From: an uncultured Blautia sp.
GTDB taxonomy: Bacteria > Bacillota > Clostridia > Lachnospirales > Lachnospiraceae
NCBI GenBank assembly: GCA_934373235.1
Contig: CAKROW010000015.1
Span: forward strand, 1-51,595
DNA length: 51,595 nt
Direction: 5' to 3'
Within the stretch, counting starts at the first letter, position 1. Each line of letters starts with the position of its first letter. The notes beneath the pieces were generated by a model. It had not been told where the DNA came from, did no database searches, and was given only the letters and a program-made list of their open reading frames with translations. Position numbers and translations under genes: made by a program. This document shows positions 41,662-50,947 of the stretch, piece after piece.

Positions 41662-43329
41662 TCATACATTAAAACAGCTTCCACCGATAAACTCCCTCAA
41701 AAGTGAATTAAAAGGAACACCCTCACTGGGAACCGGCACAAAATAATCCAGGAATTTCAGCAGTCTTTTTGCTTCCTGATACTCCGGCTCACTTTTGTCA
41801 ATGCCAAACAGAAGCGGTTCCGCATAAACCTTCAAACAGGCAAGCTCATATACAAGTGCAGAATTAAACATTACATCTGCTTCCTCCTGGAAGGGGAAGA
41901 TATTCTGTTCCTCTCCCCTTCGCACAGACGGCCACCTTGCAATGGTATCTTTTGCGGAAGTTCCTCGTGTACGTGCATCGCGGACGATCCGGCGGATCAG
42001 CCTTCCATCTGTGGTAGGTATCCGGTTATGCTCATCAATATTAAGCTGTGTCAGGGCACTGATATAGATTTTATACTTGCTCTCTTTTGGAAGGGCATAA
42101 CTCAGCCTGTCATTCAGCCCGTGGATCCCCTCGATCACCAGGATGTCCTCTTTTTCCAGAGTAAGCTTATCTCCCTTGTACTCCCTGCATCCGGTCTTGA
42201 AATTAAATACAGGAAGCTCCACAGTCTTTCCCGCAAGAAGATCCAGCATATCTTCGTTGAACTGTTTTGTGTCAATTGCTTCCAGACACTCATAATTCTT
42301 TTCCCCAAACTCATCCAGAGGTGTATGCACACGGTCAACAAAATAATTATCCACGCCAATAGGATGAGGCCTCAGCCCATGTGCCGCAAGCTGAATGGAA
42401 AGCCTGTGGGAAAAGCTGGTCTTGCCTGATGAGGACGGTCCTGCGATCATCACGAACTTTACATTTCCACGCCTCCGTATCTCCTCTGCAACAGAAGAAA
42501 TCTTCGCCTCATGAAGGGCCTCCTGTATCAGTATCAGGCTCTGCACGCCCTCCCTGGTGATCCGCTCATTCAGATCCCCAACTGTAGCAACGTCCAGCTT
42601 ATCTCCCCACTCCTCAGATTCCTTCTGCACATGGAAGATCTTATCCTGAGGTTTAAAAGGTTCCAGCATTTCCGGTGTTTTCTGACGCGGAAGAATCAGT
42701 ACAAAGCCTTCATCATAAAGCTGCAGGTCAAAATACTTCACATATCCGGTATCCGGTGCCATAAACCCGTAAAAATAATCTTCAAAATTTTCCAGGCTGT
42801 AGATGTTCACCCTGGATACCCGGCGGTAACGGAACAGCTTTTCTTTGTCATACATATGATGTCTGTGAAACATGGAAATCGCATCATCTGTACTGACACT
42901 GCGTTTATAGATCGGCAGCTTCTGATCCACAAGCTTCTTCATCTGCTCTTTTACCTGATCCAGAAGTGCCTGATCCAGCACAGCACTTCCCTTCATGGTA
43001 AAATAAAGGGCATTTCCCAGGGAATAATGGATCACCACATGATCGATATTCTCTTTTCCTGCCACATCAAAAATGGCTTTAAGAAGGATAAAAACAGCAC
43101 TCCGGCGGTATGTTTTCCGTCCCGCACTGTCCTTCAGTGTCACAAAACCCAGTGTACAGTTATGTTTCAGCTTTTTGTGAAGCTCCCGGAGCTTTCCGTT
43201 TTCTGTTACAAGGATAATGGGATATTCTGATGTCTCCTCATACTCCCTGACAATGTCCGCATAGGGTGTCAGTTTTGGATATTCCCTTGTCTCTCCGTTT
43301 ATAGTCACCTTTATCATCGTCTGTTCCAT
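41662..43329 (-). CDS. TGS-domain nucleoside (uridine-like) kinase
   Basis: The start is ATG 43327-43329, preceded by GGAGG at 8 nt; 555 residues. An N-terminal TGS-like domain (about 1-65: MIKVTINGETREYPKLTPYA) and a threonyl-tRNA synthetase-like second domain (about 70-265; FHRHHMYDKEKLFRYRRV) precede a uridine kinase domain with Walker A MIAGPSSSGKTSFSHRLS (near 286) and LVIEGIHGLNDRLSY. These architectures are annotated as nucleoside kinase. The front domains are borrowed from tRNA synthetases but retain no synthetase catalytic core. The substrate and reason for the fusion are unknown. It lies between nif3 and selD. Confidence 0.9.
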   Translation of the reverse strand: MEQTMIKVTINGETREYPKLTPYADIVREYEETSEYPIILVTENGKLRELHKKLKHNCTLGFVTLKDSAGRKTYRRSAVFILLKAIFDVAGKENIDHVVIHYSLGNALYFTMKGSAVLDQALLDQVKEQMKKLVDQKLPIYKRSVSTDDAISMFHRHHMYDKEKLFRYRRVSRVNIYSLENFEDYFYGFMAPDTGYVKYFDLQLYDEGFVLILPRQKTPEMLEPFKPQDKIFHVQKESEEWGDKLDVATVGDLNERITREGVQSLILIQEALHEAKISSVAEEIRRRGNVKFVMIAGPSSSGKTSFSHRLSIQLAAHGLRPHPIGVDNYFVDRVHTPLDEFGEKNYECLEAIDTKQFNEDMLDLLAGKTVELPVFNFKTGCREYKGDKLTLEKEDILVIEGIHGLNDRLSYALPKESKYKIYISALTQLNIDEHNRIPTTDGRLIRRIVRDARTRGTSAKDTIARWPSVRRGEEQNIFPFQEEADVMFNSALVYELACLKVYAEPLLFGIDKSEPEYQEAKRLLKFLDYFVPVPSEGVPFNSLLREFIGGSCFNV

Positions 43330-43398
43330 AACGATCACCTCCACAGGCTTATATTTCCATTGCTGTCCGATAATGCGGACATTAATATCATATTTTAC

Positions 43399-44181
43399 TT
43401 ATAAAACAGTATACGGATTATTCACCCTGGCGCAGGTTGTCTTAAGCTCCGGAAAAGCCTGATTCAGTTCTTTTTCCATTGCTTCCGCAAAAATATACTC
43501 TGTGCCGTAATGTCCCGCATCTACAATGGCAAGGCCTTCTGCCACAGTATCAATGGCTGTATGATAGTCAATATCACCGGTCACATACACATCCGCTCCG
43601 GCTGCCATCACATCACGGATCATGCTTTTACCGCTTCCTGTACAGATTGCCACATTCTCAATCTTTCGATCCAGGTCACCGTAAACCCGCACATCCGTAA
43701 GACTGTTACATTTTTTTACATAGGTACCAAACTCTCTCAGGGTCATGGAATGAGGAAGCCTTCCTACCCGTCCGAATCCCTCCGGACGCTCTCCCGATCC
43801 ATCTGTCACAGAAAGAACTTTTGTATCCTGAAGCTTCAGATAATCCGCACTTAAATCTGCCATACCTATCACATCATAATTGGTGTGCATAGCAAAATAA
43901 GGAATATTTTCACTGATCAGGCGAAGGATCTTTCTCCCTGTAAATGTATGGTTGTTGATCTTTTTAATTCCGGAAAAGATCATGGGGTGGTGTGTGATGA
44001 TCATATCTGCTCCGACAGCCATCGCCTCCTCAAGCACCGGCTCCGTAAGGTCCAGCGCAAGGAATACATGAGATACTTCCTTCCGGTCATCTCCCACAAG
44101 AAGTCCTACATTGTCCCAGTCCTCCGCAAATTTCTCAGGATGGTGTTCATTTAACCACCGTATCAGTTCATAAGCTTTCAT
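43399..44181 (-). CDS. NIF3/YqfO-like dinuclear metal protein
   Basis: A 260-residue protein of the Nif3-like/GTP cyclohydrolase I type 2 family. It shows FAEDWDNVGLLVG, HVFLALDLTEPV, ITHHPMIFSGIKKI (metal-binding His), PYFAMHTNYDV and IVDAGHYGTEYIF (metal-binding residues). Family members form hexamers with a two-metal site; the biochemical role is still debated. It overlaps the 3' end of trmK by 14 bp, as commonly seen in Firmicutes, where nif3 and trmK are paired after rpoD. Confidence 0.93.
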   Translation of the reverse strand: MKAYELIRWLNEHHPEKFAEDWDNVGLLVGDDRKEVSHVFLALDLTEPVLEEAMAVGADMIITHHPMIFSGIKKINNHTFTGRKILRLISENIPYFAMHTNYDVIGMADLSADYLKLQDTKVLSVTDGSGERPEGFGRVGRLPHSMTLREFGTYVKKCNSLTDVRVYGDLDRKIENVAICTGSGKSMIRDVMAAGADVYVTGDIDYHTAIDTVAEGLAIVDAGHYGTEYIFAEAMEKELNQAFPELKTTCARVNNPYTVL

Positions 44182-44893
44182 ATCGTTTCATGGCAGCTTC
44201 TATCAGCGCCATTTCCTCCTTTACCTCTCCAAGACGGTCTTTTGCAGATGCGGAAGGTGCACCGGAAAGACCTGCGATTATTTTTTTGCGGATGGATGCC
44301 TCCCTGAGAAGATATTCCTTAAGCACCGGATGACATTTCTTAAGAAGAAGAGGGCCGAACCAGGCTTCCTCCTCCGTATAGGTTATCTTCTGGCTTTTTC
44401 TGTTCCGCACAGCTTTCATCATGGGATAAAATTTGCCGTCTTCCTTTATCATTTCCTCATCAGTGATCTCCCAGCCGATTCCTGCAAGAAAATGCCTGAA
44501 ATGAGGAAGGTCCGACTGGGGCTGCAGAATCAGCTCCTGAAACCCTTCGCGGACCTTCGCACCATCATTTAATATTCTTTCCATAAGAGGGCCGCCCATG
44601 CCTGCGATCACCAGTGTGTCCCCCTCTCCCGGCTCAAGACCGGCAAGCCCGTCACTTAAGCGGGTCTCTATGTAATCTCCAAGGCCATAACGGGCAATGT
44701 TTTCCCTGGCTCTTGAAAGGGGACCCGGACGGACATCCATGGCAATGGCTGACGGTACCTTTCTCTCATTTACAAGATAAATGGACAGATATCCATGGTC
44801 ACAGCCTACGTCTGCCAGCCGGTTTCCTTCTGTTACCATACCGGCAAGGGCACCAAGACGCATGGAAAGCTGTACGGATATATTTTTAGTCAA
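44168..44893 (-). CDS. trmK: tRNA (adenine(22)-N1)-methyltransferase
   Basis: A 241-residue SAM-dependent methyltransferase making m1A22 in bacterial tRNAs. It shows GNRLADVGCDHGYLSIYLV (SAM motif I), AIAMDVRPGPLSRARENIAR, and VIAGMGGPLMERIL with ELILQPQSDLPHFRHFL (the NPQS-like motif region). Length is normal. It overlaps rpoD by 8 bp and nif3 by 14 bp, so the group is translationally coupled. Confidence 0.95.
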   Translation of the reverse strand: MTKNISVQLSMRLGALAGMVTEGNRLADVGCDHGYLSIYLVNERKVPSAIAMDVRPGPLSRARENIARYGLGDYIETRLSDGLAGLEPGEGDTLVIAGMGGPLMERILNDGAKVREGFQELILQPQSDLPHFRHFLAGIGWEITDEEMIKEDGKFYPMMKAVRNRKSQKITYTEEEAWFGPLLLKKCHPVLKEYLLREASIRKKIIAGLSGAPSASAKDRLGEVKEEMALIEAAMKRYESL

Positions 44894-46013
44894 GATAATC
44901 CTTCAGCTTACGGCTGCGGCTGGGATGACGCAGCTTGCGCAGAGCTTTCGCCTCAATCTGGCGGATACGTTCTCTTGTAACATTAAACTCCTTGCCGACT
45001 TCCTCCAGAGTTCTGGCACGTCCGTCATCCAGTCCGAAACGGAGACGGAGAACCTTCTGCTCACGGTCGGTAAGTGTGCTCAGTACCTCCACAAGCTGCT
45101 CTTTGAGAAGAGTAAATGCAGCCGCATCTGCAGGTACCGGGACATTATCATCCTGGATAAAGTCTCCAAGGTGGCTGTCCTCCTCCTCACCGATAGGTGT
45201 TTCAAGAGACACCGGCTCCTGGGAGATCTTAAGGATCTCACGTACACGGTCAACATTCATATCCATCTCTTCTGCGATTTCCTCCGGAGTAGGTTCACGT
45301 CCAAGCTCCTGAAGTAACTGACGGGAAACGCGGATCAGCTTGTTGATAGTTTCAACCATATGCACCGGAATACGGATGGTACGGGCCTGATCCGCAATGG
45401 CTCTTGTGATCGCCTGACGGATCCACCAGGTTGCATAGGTACTGAATTTGTAACCTTTACGGTAATCAAACTTCTCAACTGCCTTGATAAGTCCCAGGTT
45501 ACCCTCCTGGATCAGGTCAAGGAACAACATTCCACGTCCCACATAACGCTTTGCAATACTTACAACCAGACGGAGGTTTGCCTCGGCAAGACGCTTCTTT
45601 GCAGCCTCATCACCGTTTTCCATTCTCTTTGCAAGCTCGATCTCCTCATCTGCACTTAAAAGGCTGACCTTGCCAATCTCTTTCAGGTACATGCGGACCG
45701 GATCTTCAATGCTGACACCCTCCGGCACGGAAAGGTCGATCTTGTCAAGTTCAACCTCTTCCTCATCCTCAAGGCCATCCATATCAATATCATTGTCCAG
45801 GAGAAGCTCATCACCACCGTTTCCGGTAATACGAAGAACGTCTACGCCACTTGCCTCAAGAAAATCAAATACCTTCTCCATCTGATCCACATCCAGCGGT
45901 GAATCTTTGAAAAAGTCATTGATCTCCTGATATTCCAGCACATTCTTTTTCTTTTTTGCAAGTTCAAGAAGCTCTACAAGTTTCTCGCTGAATTTTGCCA
46001 TATTCATTTCCAT
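44886..46013 (-). CDS. rpoD: RNA polymerase primary sigma factor
   Basis: A 375-residue sigma-A type factor (also called sigA). Region 1.1-like acidic N-terminus, region 1.2 (DPVRMYLKEIGKVSLLSADE), region 2 (LFLDLIQEGNLGLIKAVEKF, KFSTYATWWIRQAITRAIAD, QARTIRIPVHMVE), region 3 and region 4 (LEEVGKEFNVTRERIRQIEA, LRKLRHPSR). Length fits Firmicutes sigma-A. GGAGG lies 12 nt before the ATG used, a little long; in-frame ATGs follow 6 and 12 nt later. It directly follows dnaG, the classical macromolecular synthesis order. Its promoters elsewhere in this window fit sigma-A consensus. Confidence 0.97.
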   Translation of the reverse strand: MEMNMAKFSEKLVELLELAKKKKNVLEYQEINDFFKDSPLDVDQMEKVFDFLEASGVDVLRITGNGGDELLLDNDIDMDGLEDEEEVELDKIDLSVPEGVSIEDPVRMYLKEIGKVSLLSADEEIELAKRMENGDEAAKKRLAEANLRLVVSIAKRYVGRGMLFLDLIQEGNLGLIKAVEKFDYRKGYKFSTYATWWIRQAITRAIADQARTIRIPVHMVETINKLIRVSRQLLQELGREPTPEEIAEEMDMNVDRVREILKISQEPVSLETPIGEEEDSHLGDFIQDDNVPVPADAAAFTLLKEQLVEVLSTLTDREQKVLRLRFGLDDGRARTLEEVGKEFNVTRERIRQIEAKALRKLRHPSRSRKLKDYLD

Positions 46014-46052
46014 AGGTGCTCTATACCTCCATATAGTGTTTATATTTTATCC

Positions 46053-47846
46053 TTATTCAAAAGAAATATGCAACTGCTGCCGCTTTCTTCCAAGATCCTC
46101 CAGCTCTTTCTTGGCTTTTATCAGTTCCTGAAGTCCGTTCATGTCCGTGGGGTCCCACGTCCTGTTCTTCTCCTTCAGGCTCTCCTCCTTGATACGCAGA
46201 AGGGTATCTGCAAAAGCCCTCTGCTGTTCTCCTTCATTTTCCAGATGGATGGTGGCATTAAAAAGAGACGCCACTTCCCTCTGTTCCTCACTGTCAGTAA
46301 AGGCATTTAGAAGTTTACCCGGATTACTCTCCCCCTCCTTATGCTGGTCAAACAGCATCTGGGCAACTTCTTTATATAAAGGAACCACAAAATCCGACGG
46401 AGAGATATATTTCTCCACCTGATCAAAAATTCCCGGATAAGTCACAAGCCACGTCAGCATCAGCTTCTGTGCTTTGTCTGCTGCAGACTCCTTCTTTTTC
46501 TGTTCAGGCGAGCCGGATCTGGGCTGGATTCTTTTTTCTGCGGGAGTTCCCCTGATGGCAAGAGTATTCACCCTCTTACGGATATCTTCCGGGCTGACGC
46601 CGAAGCGGCGATATTCCCTGGCGATCGCCTCAATATACAGATTCCTCTCAAGTTCATCCGAAAGCTCCAGAAGCATCTGGGCACACTGTTCAAAAAATCG
46701 GTTCTGTCCCTGAGGTTCTTCCATGGGAAAGTCCTGTTCTGCAACACGAACCCTGAACATAAAACTGTCCATCGCCTGGTTCAGTCGTTCCTCAAAGGCC
46801 TCTGCTCCCTCATTTTTGATAAACTCATCCGGATCTTTCCAGGGTTTCAGGCTTACCACTCTGGAATTCACTCCTGCCTCCCTGAGAATGGGAATGGCCC
46901 TCAGTGCCGCCCGGATGCCTGCACCATCGCTGTCATAGAGCAGCAGAACCTCTTTGGTGTATCGCTTCACAAGACTTGCATGTCCGGATGTAAGGGCTGT
47001 TCCCAGCGAAGCCACCGCATTGGTAAAACCTGCCTGGTGCATGGCGATCACATCCATATATCCTTCACAGAGGATAAGATAATTTCTCCTTGTGGTCCTG
47101 GCCACATTCAGGCCGTAAAGGTTACGGCTTTTATCAAAGATCTTTGTTTCCGGAGAGTTCAGGTACTTAGGTTTGCCATCCCCCATGACCCTGCCTCCGA
47201 AACCGATCACACGGTTATTTACATCCATAATGGGAAAGATCACACGGTTCCAGAACTTGTCATACATCCCCCTGCTTTCATCCACATTAAAAAGGCCGGA
47301 CTCCCGAAGCAGTTCATCACTGTATCCCTTTCCCTTAAGATACTTATACAGATCATCACTGTACTTATCCGAGTAGCCCAGACCGAATTTACGGATGGTC
47401 TCCTCGGTAAGGCCTCTGCCTGTAAGATAATTCCAGGCTGCCTGTCCGCCCTCTCTCCTTAACTGGTAGTAAAAATACTGAGCTGCCAGCTTGTTGATCT
47501 CAAGAAGCGTTCCTCGCCTCTCGGCCTTCTCCCGGGCTTCCTTTGAATACTCGATCTTCGGAAGTTCCACCCCGGCTCTGTCTGCCAGATGGGAAAGTGC
47601 CTCTCCAAAAGAATAATTCTCATATTCCATAACAAAATTATATACATTCCCCCCTGCTCCGCATCCAAAACAGTAATACATCTGCTTGGACGGTGTCACG
47701 GAAAAGGAAGGCGTCTTCTCATTGTGGAAGGGACAAAGCCCGAAGTATGAGCTTCCCTTCCTTGTAAGCTTCACATACTGGGATATTACGTCTACGATAT
47801 CATTCTTCATCCGGACTTCTTCTATGATGTCATCAGAATAGCGCAT
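46053..47846 (-). CDS. dnaG: DNA primase
   Basis: The start is ATG 47844-47846 (MRYSDDIIEEVRMKNDIVDV) with AGGGGG about 7 nt upstream; an ATG 6 nt earlier abuts the site. The product has 597 residues. The N-terminal CHC2 zinc domain has CPFHNEKTPSFSVTPSKQ and CFGCG. The catalytic TOPRIM domain has ILCEGYMDVIAMHQAGF and LLYDSDGAG. A C-terminal DnaB-binding helical domain follows. DnaG makes RNA primers at replication forks. It is followed by rpoD at 39 bp and preceded by dgt at 13 bp. Confidence 0.96.
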   Translation of the reverse strand: MRYSDDIIEEVRMKNDIVDVISQYVKLTRKGSSYFGLCPFHNEKTPSFSVTPSKQMYYCFGCGAGGNVYNFVMEYENYSFGEALSHLADRAGVELPKIEYSKEAREKAERRGTLLEINKLAAQYFYYQLRREGGQAAWNYLTGRGLTEETIRKFGLGYSDKYSDDLYKYLKGKGYSDELLRESGLFNVDESRGMYDKFWNRVIFPIMDVNNRVIGFGGRVMGDGKPKYLNSPETKIFDKSRNLYGLNVARTTRRNYLILCEGYMDVIAMHQAGFTNAVASLGTALTSGHASLVKRYTKEVLLLYDSDGAGIRAALRAIPILREAGVNSRVVSLKPWKDPDEFIKNEGAEAFEERLNQAMDSFMFRVRVAEQDFPMEEPQGQNRFFEQCAQMLLELSDELERNLYIEAIAREYRRFGVSPEDIRKRVNTLAIRGTPAEKRIQPRSGSPEQKKKESAADKAQKLMLTWLVTYPGIFDQVEKYISPSDFVVPLYKEVAQMLFDQHKEGESNPGKLLNAFTDSEEQREVASLFNATIHLENEGEQQRAFADTLLRIKEESLKEKNRTWDPTDMNGLQELIKAKKELEDLGRKRQQLHISFE

Positions 47847-47859
47847 TTTCATCCCCCTT

Positions 47860-48879
47860 TTATGTATCCTGACAGGCCTCCCATGATTTCGGAATAAAGA
47901 TCTTCCTGAATTTATCCATGGAATACTGATCGGTCATGCCTGCAATATAGTCACATACTGCCTGTTCCACCGGCACATTCCGGTCTCTGATAAGATATCT
48001 GTATTCCCGGGACATATCCTCCGGGTGGTCTGTATAATATTCGTATAATCCGGTCAGCATTTTAACAGCCTTTTCTTCTTCCTTTTTGGCAGCCGGATTC
48101 TCGTAAACATTGCGGAACATAATGTTTCTCAGATCCATCATGGCCTCAAAGATCTCCGAGGACATACAGATGGAATCCCTCCCCATACTGTTCTCTATGA
48201 TATTATGTACAAAGGTATTCAGCCGCTCGCGGGTGGTGTATCCGAGAAGCATTCGCAAAGTCACCGGAATATCATCTTCCGTGATGATCCCGGCTCTCTG
48301 TGCATCATCCATATCATGGTGGATATATGCCATCTTGTCGGACAAACGTACCACCTGGCCTTCCAGTGTTGAGGGACTGCCGCTGGTGCGATGATTTCGG
48401 ATCCCGTCTCTTACCTCCCAGGTAAGGTTCAGGCCTCTTCCGTTCTTCTCAAGCACTTCCACAACACGGACGCTCTGCTTATAGTGCGCAAAACCGCCCG
48501 GATGTATCTGATCCAGTGCCCGTTCTCCTGCGTGTCCGAAAGGCGTATGTCCAAGATCATGTCCAAGTGCCACAGCCTCCACAAGATCCTCATTCAGTCT
48601 CAGTGCCTTGGCTATGGTCCTTGCGATCTGGGATACTTCCAGAGTATGAGTCAGACGATTTCTGTAGTGGTCTCCCTGAGGTGCCAGAAAAACCTGTGTC
48701 TTGTCCTTCATACGCCGGAAAGCCTTACTGTGGAGGATCCTGTCCCTGTCCCGCTGATATGCTGTGCGGACATCACATTCCTCCTCCGGTGTATCTCTCC
48801 CTCTGGTATCACTGCTGTGGGATGCCCAGGGGCTTAAGAGTTCTCGTTCCCGTTGTTCCATACTTTCTCTGATATTCAT
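47860..48879 (-). CDS. dgt: dGTP triphosphohydrolase-like HD protein
   Basis: The start is ATG 48877-48879 (MNIRESMEQRERELLSPWAS), with GGAGG about 10 nt upstream; 339 residues. It has the HD phosphohydrolase pattern: TAYQRDRDRILHSKAFRRMK, HRNRLTHTLEVSQ-like segment, ALGHDLGHTPFGHAGE (HD metal motif) and VRLSDKMAYIHHDMDD. These proteins hydrolyse dNTPs to nucleoside and triphosphate and help set dNTP pools. Its place just before dnaG is common in Clostridia. Only a weak TATAAT is seen upstream, so its promoter is unclear. Confidence 0.93.
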   Translation of the reverse strand: MNIRESMEQRERELLSPWASHSSDTRGRDTPEEECDVRTAYQRDRDRILHSKAFRRMKDKTQVFLAPQGDHYRNRLTHTLEVSQIARTIAKALRLNEDLVEAVALGHDLGHTPFGHAGERALDQIHPGGFAHYKQSVRVVEVLEKNGRGLNLTWEVRDGIRNHRTSGSPSTLEGQVVRLSDKMAYIHHDMDDAQRAGIITEDDIPVTLRMLLGYTTRERLNTFVHNIIENSMGRDSICMSSEIFEAMMDLRNIMFRNVYENPAAKKEEEKAVKMLTGLYEYYTDHPEDMSREYRYLIRDRNVPVEQAVCDYIAGMTDQYSMDKFRKIFIPKSWEACQDT

Positions 48880-49001
48880 ATAAGTACTTCCTCCACAGGC
48901 TGACAAAATACCTCTTATTAATTATATTCTACAGAAAATCACAAATTCCTTTTTTCTTTCAAAAAAATTATCAAAAATGATTATTTTTGCACTCTATATC
49001 G

Positions 49002-49036
49002 AAAAAAAATCCTGCACCACTTAAGATGCAGGATTC
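49002..49036 (-). terminator. Terminator of tRNA-Leu
   Basis: On the minus strand AATCCTGCA (from 49035) pairs with TGCAGGATT (to 49009), followed by TTTTTTT. Confidence 0.88.
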
Positions 49037-49041
49037 TGTTA

Positions 49042-49126
49042 TGCGGAAGATGGGACTTGAACCCACACGAGCGCAATGCTCACAAGATCCTTAGTCTTGC
49101 TCGTCTGCCAGTTCCGACACTTCCGC
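49042..49126 (-). tRNA. tRNA-Leu (anticodon AAG)
   Basis: An 85-nt class II tRNA: acceptor GCGGAAG/CTTCCGC, D-arm TCG/CGA, anticodon stem CAAGA/TCTTG with loop CTAAGGA, so 34-36 is AAG (codon CUU), a long variable arm (GAGC-ATTGC-GCTC) as expected for Leu, T-loop TTCAAGT and discriminator A. CCA is not encoded. A34 is unusual in bacteria outside tRNA-Arg; see findings. It has its own strong promoter and terminator. Confidence 0.93.
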
Positions 49127-49174
49127 ATATCGCATTTCAACGGGATTCTTTTGCTCTCCCTCGCGACAAGTGAT

Positions 49175-49203
49175 AGTATAGCAAACCATGTGTGGGATGT
49201 CAA
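49175..49203 (-). promoter_or_regulatory. Promoter of tRNA-Leu
   Basis: On the minus strand TTGACA (49198-49203), 17 bp, TATACT (49175-49180): a perfect -35 and near-perfect -10, about 50 bp upstream of the tRNA. Confidence 0.88.
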
Positions 49204-49243
49204 CTCCTTTTTTCAATTTTTTTAATTTTTCTGTTTATTTCTA

Positions 49244-50845
49244 CTATTTTCGCTCCAGCAAATCTTCAAGATCCTTCTCCGGTGTGGTGATCGGCGCGAT
49301 CCCGAAATTGTCAACCAGGTATCCCAGTACATTAGGAGAGATAAAAGCCGGCAGTGTGGGGCCAAGACGGATATTTTTGATTCCCAGATGAAGCAGGGTA
49401 AGAAGGATGCAGACCGCCTTCTGCTCATACCAGGACAATACCATGGAAAGGGGAAGTTCATTGACTTCACAGTCAAAAGCTTCTGCCAGCGCAACTGCCA
49501 CCTTGATGGCACTGTAGGCATCATTGCACTGTCCCATATCCATCAGCCTTGGCAGATTGCCGATCATTCCCAGATTCAGGTCATTGAAACGGTATTTTCC
49601 GCAGGCAAGGGTAAGGATCACCGTATCTTCTGGTGTCTTTTTTACAAATTCCGTGTAATAATTTCGTCCCGGACGTGCTCCGTCACAGCCTGCAACCAGG
49701 AAAAAATGTCGGATGGCACCGCTTTTTACTGCATCGATCACCTGATCTGCCACTCCCAGAACCGTTCCGTGGCCAAATCCTGTTGTAACTGTTTTTCCTC
49801 CGTTGATCCCTGTAAACTCCTGATCTTTTTTATATCCGCCAAGCTCCAGGGCTTTTTTGATCACAGGAGTAAAATCTTTATCCTCCCCAATATGGACCGT
49901 TCCCGGAAAAGCCACCATCTCTGTGGTAAACACCCTGTCTGCATAGGAAGCTTTGGGAGGCATCAGACAGTTGGTCGTAAAAAGCACAGGCGCCGGAATG
50001 TCTGCAAATTCTTTCTGCTGGTTCTGCCATGCAGTTCCGAAATTACCTTTTAAATGGCTGTATTTTTTCAGTTCCGGATATCCGTGGGCAGGAAGCATTT
50101 CCCCGTGTGTGTAGATATTGATGCCTTTGTCCCTGGTCTGTTCCAGAAGAAGTTTCAGATCCAGAAGATCATGTCCTGTAACCACGATAAAAGGTCCTTT
50201 TTCCACAGTCAGGGGAACGGTTGTCGGCACCGGGGTACCATAAGTCCGGGTATTTGCCCTGTCCAGCATTTCCATACAGGTAAGATTATATTTTCCAACT
50301 TCCATCACAATGGGAAGAAGTTCTGTCATTCCCCAGTCTTCTCCTAGGGAAAACAGTGCTTTAAGGAAAAACTGATTCAGTTCCTTATCCGAATATCCAA
50401 GTACCATTGCATGATAAGCGTAGGCTGCCATACCGCGCACCCCGAAAAGGATCAGCGATTTCAGAGAACGGATATCATCATCTGCTTCCCACAGTTTCTT
50501 CATATCATAATCATCATTTTTTCCACAGGGGCTGCCACAGCCTGTACATCCTGGCATAAGCTTTTCTGTTTCCCTGTGGATCTTTTCTGTCATCTGACGG
50601 ATGCTGTCATCATCAAAGCTTACATTGGTCACTGTGGTAAAAAGCCCCTCGATCACAGTTTTCCAGACTTTTTCCACTGCTTCCTCATCCCCGTTTACGG
50701 CTCTTGCAAGACCGATAAGCGCTCCGGTCAGCTCATCCTGCAGTCTGGCTGTCTCTGCTGTTTTTCCGCAGACCCCTGCCTTTCCTGTACATCCGGCGCA
50801 TCCGGCTGTCTGTTCGCACTGGTAGCAGAACATTTTGTTTTCCAT
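49244..50845 (-). CDS. hcp: Hydroxylamine reductase (hybrid cluster protein)
   Basis: A 533-residue enzyme with Fe-S and hybrid Fe-S-O clusters, which reduces hydroxylamine and, in several bacteria, acts on nitric oxide. The N-terminus holds the cluster cysteines (FCYQCEQTAGCAGC ... AGVCGK; CX2CX8CX6C). Family segments include FIVVTGHDLLDLKLLLEQT, TTNCLMPP, VAGCDGARPGRNYYTEF, TLACGKYRFNDLNLG and NDAYSAIKVAVALAEAF. It follows a 4Fe-4S ferredoxin-type gene by about 100 bp, which probably feeds it electrons (inference). No terminator is obvious after it. A short palindrome, CCGTTTTAAACGG, sits in the gap upstream. Confidence 0.96.
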   Translation of the reverse strand: MENKMFCYQCEQTAGCAGCTGKAGVCGKTAETARLQDELTGALIGLARAVNGDEEAVEKVWKTVIEGLFTTVTNVSFDDDSIRQMTEKIHRETEKLMPGCTGCGSPCGKNDDYDMKKLWEADDDIRSLKSLILFGVRGMAAYAYHAMVLGYSDKELNQFFLKALFSLGEDWGMTELLPIVMEVGKYNLTCMEMLDRANTRTYGTPVPTTVPLTVEKGPFIVVTGHDLLDLKLLLEQTRDKGINIYTHGEMLPAHGYPELKKYSHLKGNFGTAWQNQQKEFADIPAPVLFTTNCLMPPKASYADRVFTTEMVAFPGTVHIGEDKDFTPVIKKALELGGYKKDQEFTGINGGKTVTTGFGHGTVLGVADQVIDAVKSGAIRHFFLVAGCDGARPGRNYYTEFVKKTPEDTVILTLACGKYRFNDLNLGMIGNLPRLMDMGQCNDAYSAIKVAVALAEAFDCEVNELPLSMVLSWYEQKAVCILLTLLHLGIKNIRLGPTLPAFISPNVLGYLVDNFGIAPITTPEKDLEDLLERK

Positions 50846-50947
50846 ATATATAATCCTCCTGATCTTTTTTTGACGTTTTTATCTGTTTCATCTATTATCT
50901 GTTATTTTTTCCTTTTTATTCTTTTCCGTTTAAAACGGCATCTGTAT

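Noticed and set aside
50926..50938. Palindrome CCGTTTTAAACGG upstream of hcp as a terminator
   Set aside because: The stem is short with almost no loop and is not followed by a T-tract in the transcribed direction; at most a protein-binding site, so noted only under hcp.
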